DNA of 64,000 nt. Source: Phellopilus nigrolimitatus. Its lineage: Eukaryota; Basidiomycota; Agaricomycetes; Hymenochaetales; Hymenochaetaceae. Shown piece after piece: positions 55,401 to 64,000 of this stretch (positions are counted from its first letter, which is position 1; each line of letters begins with the position of its first letter). Below the pieces are notes generated by a model. The model did no database searches, was not told the DNA's origin, and saw nothing but the letters and a program-made list of their open reading frames with translations. The stretch spans positions 2,108,001 to 2,172,000 of the forward strand of contig JAJOHG010000001.1 of the NCBI GenBank assembly GCA_021029095.1, in the 5' to 3' direction. The position numbers and the translations under genes were made by a program.

Positions 55401-58400
55401 TGTTCGTGCTATCGACAGAATACACGATAACATTTGGCTCGAAGATACTCGATAAACCTGCGGGAGTCCAGTGATCAAAGTACACGTCTTAAAGCAACGA
55501 AATCGGACTCTTACAGTTATCGATTAGGGCTCCCGCGCAATCTTGTAAAGACGGCTACGAAAAACTGATTAAGCTTGTGCAACAGAGAAGTGGAAAAAAA
55601 CGGACCTCTGTGTGTGATTGGCAACCGAAGACGCCCCTGAGTAAATCGATCCTGAAAACAGGTTCGGATATGGCATATTTTGCTTAAGCGAAGCATTAGA
55701 GAAATGCGTAGTCTGTGTTGAGAAAGGCGTACTAAAGATCGGCATATTCAGAGAGTATAATGCGCCCTTTATACGATCTTCATTGCCTCCAGGGGCTATG
55801 TACTTCATGAACTGCGAAACACATCGGCGTCTTACTCCATCGAAAGTCTTGAGAAGGGGGTGTCAGGATTTTTAACGTACAAGATACCAACGCAACGCAC
55901 GGAGGTAAACGAATTGAGTAAAGACTGAGCGGATCTGAAAAAAAAATCAGATCATTGTCTACATGCCGAAGCTCTGTACGTACTCGCGCACTGTGTCGTG
56001 CATTAGCACTGGATCCTTTAGTTAACGAGACTTACTTACCAGTTGCATAATGCCACATCGACCATTCTACGAGTTCGTCGATAAGCGAGTCCTCGAGTTC
56101 GCCACGCAACCGTTCGATAGAGTTCCATCGCAGGCGAGCAGCGTGATAACGCCTTCCACGGCCTTTCAGTAATTGATATAAAATTCACATGGACAAAAGT
56201 AGATCACCGAATTCGTCGCACAAGCACGGCTCTTGGCCACACTTTCTGCTTAGCATATTGACGTGATAATCCAATTTCGGACGAGTATTGATCACTCTGC
56301 GAGTAATAGCTGCTCTGTCTCGGTATCGTATCTCTAATCTTCAATGTTGCAGTGCTCACCTGTCTCTACTGTCACCATATTCAAGAGCGAAAGTGCGTAT
56401 GGCTCGAATCTGCAACAGTTCAGTCCTAATTCCTGAATAGAATAAACATCCATAATCACCAAAATATGGACAGCATCAATAGTATTCTCCTCGCCTTGCT
56501 GACGCAGTGAAGATGAAGCTTTTCGCAGGAATATTCCGAAACGGCGACGCAGGCCTGTAAGGTATTTATGGCGCGGATCCGTTGGGTCAGTAAGCACGAA
56601 ACACGACTTCAGAGCGTCGACATGGCCTATCATCTCAGGAAGCTCGTTGCTGTCGAAGAAAGCAAGCGGCGTAATTAGAAGAATTCTTCGTTAGGAAAGA
56701 AAGAAGGCGTACAGGATGTCAGAGGTCTCGCAACTTTCTTTAAGCTGCTCTGCTGTATAATATTCTTGCACAAGGGTTGGAGTTCCGGCAAAACCATTCC
56801 GCACGACTGTGAGGTAGCTTAACATACTCTTGAGCTTCTGATAATCCATGGAGTTGTTCCTGATTACCTACCGGCAGAAGTCGTTTCTCCATGCACTGTC
56901 TCGTGACTCAGGAGCTATCGCAGCTCGCTCAGTATTTTAATCATGGAAAAGCATCATGTTACCTACGCGTATTCAGAAGTTCTTCTAGCATACCCAAAGT
57001 GGGCTCGACCAGCTGGTGGAACAAACTCAGCACAAAGTCAATTTCATCCGCACTAGGGATGTGCCAGGACATCTTGATTAAGTGTTCAAATGTCAGAGGG
57101 CTGTCGGCTGTCGGACTATGAACTTGTTATACTTACCTGGATCTCTTCGGGCTTATATAACTTGCCCCAGTACCTATGATGATTTCCGCGAAACTCTGCA
57201 AAATAAATGCGAAATCAAATCATTTAAAAAAGAAAATATATATATTACCTTTGCTAGCCCACTCATCGGGATTGACAAATTTATTCTCGAGAGGATAAGT
57301 GTGCGTAAGGGTAAGCAGTACACTTGATAGGAGTTTACCGCTCCAGGAGTAGCCCCGCTTCGAAAAGGTCTTGTCACGGAGAACGCGGAGCAGGTCGAGA
57401 AGCTCAGCTCTGTATTTCAAAACCTAAACAGATCTCAGATTGGTGCTCTCATAACTCATGTAGAACTTGGAACTTGCCGCTTTGCCGTCGCTGAGAAGAT
57501 GCTCTATTATAAGAAAAGAACCATTTAAAAACTTGTGACTTACTTGTGCATCGCGCCTCTAAGAATAGCCAGGTCTGACAAAACATGAGTTTATGTTTTG
57601 TACAAGAAAAGAGAAAATACACAGGAAATCTCACTCCAATGCAGTGTTGCGTCCGAGGGTAAAGGGTTTTTCGTCGTAGTCGTCCGTAAAGAGCTCGCAC
57701 CATGTTCGAGTTCTACACGGATGTTGCGCGTGCAGTAAGGCATGAATTTGGCGAGTGTCTTTGCCGGATCGGAGTTCGCCATGCACTCCACGAGTTGGTG
57801 GATCGCCCGTACGGCGTTGGACCGGACGTTCGTACTCGCATAGTCAAAGACCATATTTAGCACGAGGTCGAAAAGCGGGTCCGACAAATGGACACAAATC
57901 TGGCTGCAAGCACCTGCTACCGCGTCAATCACCTGCACCTCAGACTCGCCGCCACGCAGCGTTCCGTCTGTACCCTCTTCCGGCAGGTTCTCTAGTAAGA
58001 GAATAACCCGCCGGATGAAGTTAGATATCCAGTCCGCGAAATCTGCCGTGCTTTCGCGCAGCAGTGCATCCTCCTCGGCATTCGTTAACTCGCGGTCGCG
58101 CCCGGGGTCCGTGGTGTCATTCGTGTCAATAAACATCACCGTAGGCCCTGTCTCTGATGGCGTCTCAAAGCCCATCTGGCGCGATTCCTCTGGCGATTCA
58201 GTGTCCGTAGCGGTTTTGGGTTCATTCTCGGCTGTGGTGAGGTCGCCGAACTTTATGTACTGCGAGATCTCGACGAGGAAGGCGGTAGTGCATAACTGAT
58301 TAAGAAAAATTAGGAATACGACAAGAGAGATAAAATAAAATAAAAGACCAACAGTTTTCGACGGGTCGTTCAGGTCAATACCAGGAATCAACAAATCCAA

Positions 58401-60575
58401 GATCTGTATTATATGCTTCGCTCCGGGATAGTAAATATCCCTCGACACCAGAGCAAGCGCGACAGCGCCCAGAGCCTTGATAACCGCTGTTGTTCTTTGC
58501 GTTTCGACGAGCGCCTCCAGAGACGGGATTGCGCGTTCGAGCACCGGGTGCAGTATGAGGTCTGGCTCCATTACCGTCATGGACTTCAGGCAGCTTTGGA
58601 TGTTTGAGACAGTCGTCGCGTCTCGTGAGAACATAGCGAGGAGTGTAACAGTCCGCAAGCATTTCACGAGCTCGCGCTTCATCTCGGACGTCAAGCGGCG
58701 GTGCTGTTTTTAAAAATCGTAAACTGCGTATCTCTATGAGGAAAGAAAAACGACGCACCATTGGCGTTCTACATTCGGGTTGCTGTTCCTCGTGCCATCG
58801 CTTGTTAAACTCGTAAACAAGATACTTTACGAAAGCGCTCAACTGGCCACCAAAGATCAGCCGTCCATGTTACGTGAGCAAGAGGTTTAAATCATACATC
58901 GGCAGTCCACGTCCCAGAATTATTCGGATGAAAGAAACTTTCCGTAGACACGATCAACTTAGCAAGTGAGTCAAGCGCCTTTGACCCTGCCAGATACATG
59001 CGGATCTTCGCGCGAGGCTTCGCACCGAGGGGCGACGAGAGGTAGTCTCCTAGGTTGTTGTTGCCGACGTCGGGCGTCATAAACCCAGGTGTGAACGGAG
59101 TTGAGATACCAGACGGGGGTAAGGGAGTGCCATCGGGCGCCATGGAGTAGACAATAATGCGTGCCAAGGAAACTACATAGATGGGATGTTAGGGAAGTAT
59201 CAATATAATTCTCGGGAGACGTACAGATTCGCCACGTTGACTTGCGAAGTCGACCAATCTCAAAGCTTGCTTGATTATCGACTGATGGTCCCGTAGTGAG
59301 TGAGCCAGTGTCCGCCAGAGGTATTTCTAAATTATTGAATTTTTCAGAAGTATGTCAGACGAGAACGTTGGGAAGCAAACAAACCCATTGACGCGAGACA
59401 TTTGACCATAATCCAGCTCCATTCTTCTTCCGTGAAGATACCTACGTCTTTCTGAATACCATTCCAAGGTCCCTCATGCTTCAAGTCGTCTTTCGGCCAA
59501 TTTGGCCTCCCTTCGTCCTCTGAGCGTGCGTCATCTGGAAGTTCTTCTACTTTTGCAGGATCGCTCACAGAAGGATCAACATGTAGTTCCGCCAGCTGGG
59601 CGAGGAAATACAGCATGCGTTCGTCGTAGTTATATGTATTCATGGATTCCCACATGCGGAAGAGCATGGGTAGGTATGTTTGTGGATGCGTTAAGGGCAG
59701 AAACGTCAAAAGATAGTACTCCGACGCTAAGACAGTCTTTGTATGCAGGTATAAATATCGCTTCTAAAACATGCTGAAGGCGCTTGAGAAACTTCAAAAA
59801 CTCACATTAAGATTAGTGCCGTTTATATGCGGCAAAAATGTCTCGAGCATTTCATCAATTGCCGCGGGGTGGAAGAAACGTCGCACCGAGTCAGCAATGT
59901 ATCCCATATATGCGGGCAGTTGACTGTGAAACGAAAGGCACATTCGGAGACCGTAATTGGTGAGCAAGGACAAGTACAGGCAAAGAAGCTAACGGAACGG
60001 ACTTGATCTCGAATTTCCTTTTACTCAGAAACAGCTCATTTGAGATGAGCTTATAGATGGGCTTCCAAGGCAGCCGTATGTCCACAACCGAAAGCTTATT
60101 CTTAGAACGCGAAAGGTAGTTGAGAGCCTCTGCTGCAATTGTCATGATATTTGCAGGCATGCCTGGCAGAACTGCAACCTCATAATACATCTTTATTAGT
60201 GCGACCCGTTTCGCCTTGGGGATCGGGTATTTGAGCATTGACCAGCTAGCAGAGATCACGAATATTGGTGTTAAATTTAAGAAATAGCAAGAGGGGTGCG
60301 TACTATGTCAACATGCTGTCCCACTGCAGGAATCCAGGATCGAAATCCTTCGCTTGCACACATTGCACAAGGCGCGCGAGGATGAAGTCGAGCAAAGCTT
60401 GCATATGCGAGTTGGGCTCAACGGAATACGGGAGGCTTTTCACATAGGTCCTGAGGCGCTCCATGGCAGGGTCACTGTCCGTCGCGTGCTCGATGTCGGC
60501 AGGCACCTCGACGTACGGCGGGCCATGGTCATGTAAGTTCAAAGTCGAGATGTCTGGAAGACGCGGTTTATCCAT
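52420..60575 (-). CDS. BLM10: Proteasome activator Blm10/PA200
   Basis: Giant HEAT-repeat cap of the 20S proteasome, involved in proteasome assembly and degradation of acetylated histones. It starts MDKPRLPDISTLNLHDHGPP; then RLRTYVKSLPYSVEPNSHMQ, typical of the N-terminal Blm10 region. More than 25 exons follow across 8 kb with alpha-helical repeat text, including FFHPNNSGTWTADV, EKFWKSLSGRFAEE and WKSFAWMDEILDRYWLEL. The C-terminal domain is VEKWMPALLADVLAEHTYDP, TPVSTAVHQCASRFKKTHQD, LSALSTLLTGSSYYA. The final YYA, the alpha-ring docking tail, is completed by an 8-nt coding exon, 52427-52420. Many inner junctions were not individually solved. Confidence 0.9.
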
Positions 60576-60822
60576 GGCAGCATAGATTAGGAGACTTTAC
60601 GATCGTGTATGAGAGACAGAAAGAGACATCGCGCAAGCTCGCGTGCATTATGTACATGTATAAACCTGGAGCCCCACAACAAGACCGAGCCGTCGGACAT
60701 CTACATCCAGCTTCCGGAGACCCCGCACAGTCAACAGTCCGCTAGTCCGATATTCGATCGAGAAACATACACATACATACAAGATAAAATAGAATAAATT
60801 TACAAAGCGTCAGTAAAAATTG

Positions 60823-61957
60823 TCAGAGCTCAGTGTCGGCATCCACATCCTTCTGGTCTACAGATTCCAACTCCTGCAATGCATGTTCCCGAACATTCAT
60901 CCATAGCACGTCTCGTTGCCTCCGCATGTCTCCCAGGCTCTCTCTGATTTCTTCCAATCTCTCTACATACTCCCGCGAGTCGTCCTGGAGCTCCCTGAGG
61001 GACGCGAGAGATTTCTCCATATTCTCTAGCTGCATCTGCGGGCTTCCGAAGTGAGAAGGCTCCAACATACTCGTTCCTCCGTTCGGAAATGGCGTTAGGA
61101 AGAGTTTGTGCATTGGTTGCGCCACGTCCGGCGCCCGCGCTATTCTGCGATCGCGTTCGGACATTTCGTCGTCTTCATCTGCCTCCTCGCGCTTCGCCAC
61201 ACCTTCCGCGTTTGCGCCACTTTCCCCATGCTCCTCCTCGCTGAGCACTTTCCAAAGGCGGCCCAGAGCGCGCGTTACCGTCGCCTCACCCTGGACGAGG
61301 TTCTCCGTTGTCTGCTGCAGGTCCCCGAGTAGGTGCGTGCGATATGAGTGCGCCATCGCGGGGTCGAGCACGAATGCCGAGTAGCTGCCGTGCGCACTCG
61401 CCGGACGCGTGTACGGTGCACTCAGAGGCGGGCTAGTCTCGCGCAGGTGGCGCAGTGTAGGAGGCGATGGCGAGCGCGACGGACGCATCAGCTGACGCAC
61501 ACGCTTCCGCGCGCGTTCCTCGGCCTGACAGACCCGCCGTTGGCGGATTTGAGCGGTGGGACCCACGACGCGAGCTGCGAATGATGACATACCTCCCATT
61601 CCACCTTTCTTGGACCCCATGCTACGGCCTTCCCTCTGCGTACCCACCGCGCACTTTTCGTAGCCTTCTTCCCCCAGTTGCCGCCTGCAACGCCGGCAGG
61701 GAGCTCCCCCTCCTCCGAGTCTGACGAAGCTTGCGATGTGTAGTAGTGTTCGGGGTGGCCCAGTGGCATGATACTGCATTAGACAGATACATAAGGACCA
61801 GACACAGACAGAAAATGCGAGAGGAAACGAACTATGGCTCTTCGTTCGGGACGCCGTTTGCCATGGGCCGCGGCCTGCTGTTGACTCCATCCATGTAAAT
61901 CATATATGTTGATGGTTGTCCCATGTTGACGATGCGAGGAGAGTGCTCCGAAGCCAT
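60823..61957 (-). CDS. Rxt2-like subunit of the Rpd3L deacetylase complex
   Basis: About 310 aa from three exons. Exon 1 starts at 61957 (MASEHSPRIVNMGQPSTYMI) and joins, over an intron with GTTCGT donor, to YIMPLGHPEHYYTSQASSDS. The next block, EEGELPAGVAGGNWGKKATK, SARWVRRGKAVAWGPRKVEW and E|AEERARKRVRQLMRP, is what I expect of the Rxt2 N-terminal domain (basic, RRGK..WGP..EAEERARKR). The rest is a Ser/Pro segment, HLLGDLQQTTENLVQGEATV, an acidic linker and a long C-terminal coiled coil (LENMEKSLASLRELQDDSRE). Assignment to Rxt2 is by motif only. Confidence 0.6.
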
Positions 61958-62303
61958 CTTTGTGCACCGTTGACGAGGTGAGAGCAAACGCAATAGACTT
62001 CAGACCACACGCAAACGACCAAAGATCGCCGCGGCTAAATTTAGAAAGAACTGGTTCGTTACATAAGCACAAAATTATGAAGGTCCACAGTATGTAGCTA
62101 TGAATCTATTGCTACATATGCGATAATGATATAACATTAAGTAATACTGAAAGTGAGAAGTTAAGAGTCGGAATATAAAGAAAATACTTTTAGCAAATGA
62201 CTCGTCTTGGGGCCTATAGGGCGCATACAGTCGCCAGATGTAAGTTGGAGTCGCAGAGTGCAACAAACTTCGAGAATCATGCAGAGGGGAATTCTCTTCA
62301 ACT

Positions 62304-63304
62304 TCAGGTAAAAAATCGCCCGTACGACGATGGCGGGAGCGCAGAAGGCCAGGCACCTGCCCTAACTTCGTCCTCCCACTGATCTTCATAAGAGCGAAAC
62401 AGATCCAGTGCGGCGCGGGCCTCTTCTAGCTATTCTCACAAGAGGAAGAAAAAACAGAATTAGTTTTCTTTTTTGTTTGAAAGGAAAGTAAGGAGTTTTA
62501 AGAGAAATGTAAGTGGTTTACCGGATGCTCGTACCCTTGACCTATTTTTCTCCGCATCAGGTGTGAAACGAGAGTCTTCAGGGGTTTGACAGAGGAACTA
62601 CTGAGTGTTCGATGGAAGGGAAGGAAGAGCGCGACATCCCGTGTATCTATAGCCGGGTGGCACATTCCAAGAAGCTTCGGTAAAAAGTTAATTGTCGGAT
62701 CGTGATGACTAAGTCGGAATGCAGGATGTAAAATCTACGCACCGAAAAGTGGATCCACATGGAATGCCCGACAACAATTTTACCGCGCACAATCGCAGAG
62801 ACTTGCTCTCGGACTGCAGCTGGATGAGGTGCTAATATCCAGAGTTAACAAGACACGTCTTTAGATAACGAGAAAGATAATCTCACCCGAAGCCAAGTGT
62901 TCGGCCTGAAGTCCAGTGACAAGTGTCCGGTAATCCTCGACTCGGATACTGTCCTGTATTTGTCAACTCCCGCCCCAACATTTTATGCGCACATCACCAA
63001 AATGGGTGTGCTCAGTCTGAATACTGACGTCGGACGCACAAAACTGTCATACAGAACGTTGCCTCTGTAGTCGGTGACAGAAACTCTTCTGAAAAGTGCA
63101 TATGGAGCGCGACGAATGGCGTATCACAAAATCTAAGTAAGGATCTGGCAAGGAGGAAGAGCAACACTCACGCCAGTACAGGTACTCGTTGAGCCCCTGC
63201 GTAAACAAACTGAGTAGAGAGCGCGACATATCTAGAACGCGTTGCAACGTGGTCAGGGTGCGTATTTCTATAGAAGGCGAAAACGTGTCTTTGGCGTTCG
63301 ACAT
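62304..63304 (-). CDS. Rex4-type RNase H-fold exonuclease homologue, degenerate active site
   Basis: Built from six exons, about 220 aa. Start MSNAKDT|YVALSTQFVYAGAQRVPVLA, then RVSVTDYRGNVLYDSFVRPT, IRVEDYRTLVTGLQAEHLAS, RGKIVVGHSMWIHFS|LLGMC, HPAIDTRDVALFLPF, KTLVSHLMRRKIGQGYEHP|LEEARAALDLFRSYEDQW, and AWPSALPPSSYGRFFT. This matches Rex4/ISG20L-like proteins end to end. However, motif I, normally DCEMVG, reads STQFVYAG; motif II, normally HxxWND, has His in place of Asp; motif III retains His but has Glu for the last Asp. So DEDDh catalysis is probably lost. All splice joins keep frame, and the rest of the fold is well preserved, so it is not an obvious pseudogene. Confidence 0.78.
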
Positions 63305-64000
63305 GTTACGCGCCTATGCGGTTCGTGCGGTGGTTGCATCCGAGAGGTACTTGAAACTTGGGTTTCTTTAACATTCACATATGTGTACCCAGACGAGCTC
63401 GAGCCAGAGGTCGCACTACTTCGGCTGCTGGGGCTTCCCCATGAGGTATACGCGACAGAGTATCCAGAGGAGACAGTATTCGTTGGCGAGGAGACGGAGG
63501 TTTGCGGTTCGTTTGGACATGTCGACGAGGACGCGTCCCTCCCGTAGATCATAGTAACGGGGAGACTTCTGCACCTTCAGAGCTCGTGGAGCCAAAAGAG
63601 GTCTCGAGAATACAACCTCAGCCGACCCAAGGAGCATAGCTTTATAGTATGTCATAGATCTTGAGACCTGGGTAAGTACTTTCTTCGACAAGCAAATTGG
63701 GACCACGATAATGGAATCTGAGCTCCGCGATGGTTGATTTCTAGTTCTCGGGCTGGACGAGGGGAAAGATCGAGAACGCATACTTGCGCCGCGCGGTTCA
63801 GCGATATCGATACGAACGTTCTTCCAATAAGTGGTGTATCGGGCTTTGAGACGGACACCATGTTAACAAAGAAGCTCAACTGTTTTTCATAACACGCCGA
63901 TAGCACTGTGAAGAGATGTCGCAAAGAACCATGGGAGTAATTGGAACCGATAGTAGCGAAGCAAAAATCTGCTTTATTGGCATAAGCGCCCAAATGTGGC
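63305..64000. other. Window end, possible partial gene not resolved
   Basis: Minus-strand frames of 100-120 codons overlap here (63416-63781 and 63652-63993), and a Ser/Thr/Tyr-rich frame at 63268-63552 could be the tail of a gene entering from beyond the window. I could not join them convincingly or recognise a family. Confidence 0.3.

Noticed and set aside
62304..63304. Rex4-like gene as a simple pseudogene
   Set aside because: All six exons keep frame with good splice sites and the non-catalytic parts are well preserved, so I kept it as a coding gene with altered active-site residues.

Overview
The window looks like nuclear DNA of a mushroom-forming basidiomycete (Agaricomycetes). Genes are dense and lie on both strands. 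Almost all are broken by 45-90 nt introns with GT..AG ends and CTGAC/CTAAC-type branch sites, and very small exons are frequent. The recognisable proteins are fungal housekeeping and regulatory families. There are no operons, prophages, CRISPR arrays or rRNA genes. Coordinates of spliced genes run from start codon to stop codon and include introns; I rebuilt exon joins by reading both strands and keeping frame and family similarity.

Layout. 1-13 kb: ribosomal protein uL1, a PXMP4-type peroxisomal membrane protein, a BTB protein, the SAGA subunit Sgf11, an MFS transporter and peptidyl-tRNA hydrolase 2. 13-28 kb: a small one-TM protein, a UPF0658 Golgi membrane protein, a mitochondrial RNase II (Dss1/Cyt-4 type), the SNARE Bet1, the SUMO protease Ulp1, a chromodomain protein with a Chp1-like layout, and succinyl-CoA ligase beta. 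28-40 kb: a large disordered protein, complex I NDUFS3, splicing factor SPF27/Cwf7, Mtc1, a second small chromodomain protein, and ribosomal protein eS27. 40-52 kb, strongly GC-rich: Rad14/XPA with an apparent frameshift, histone deacetylase Rpd3, a DinB-like protein, a hAT-type MITE, a BTG/Tob protein, translin-associated factor X and a HIT protein. 52-64 kb: the proteasome activator Blm10/PA200 (about 8 kb), an Rxt2-like Rpd3L subunit, and a Rex4-type exonuclease homologue whose acidic active-site residues are largely replaced.

The points I find most interesting are: (1) a chromodomain + SPOC-like protein, possibly a basidiomycete Chp1/RITS-type factor, and a small chromodomain gene 12 kb away that shares the same exon boundaries, including a 15-nt microexon; (2) a probably dead Rex4-like exonuclease; (3) a 6-nt microexon in PTH2 and an 8-nt terminal coding exon that splits the YYA tail of Blm10; (4) a clean 313-bp hAT MITE with an 8-bp target duplication; (5) a one-base frame break in rad14.

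No similarity searches were possible. Family names rest on motif recognition, and splice sites are predictions.
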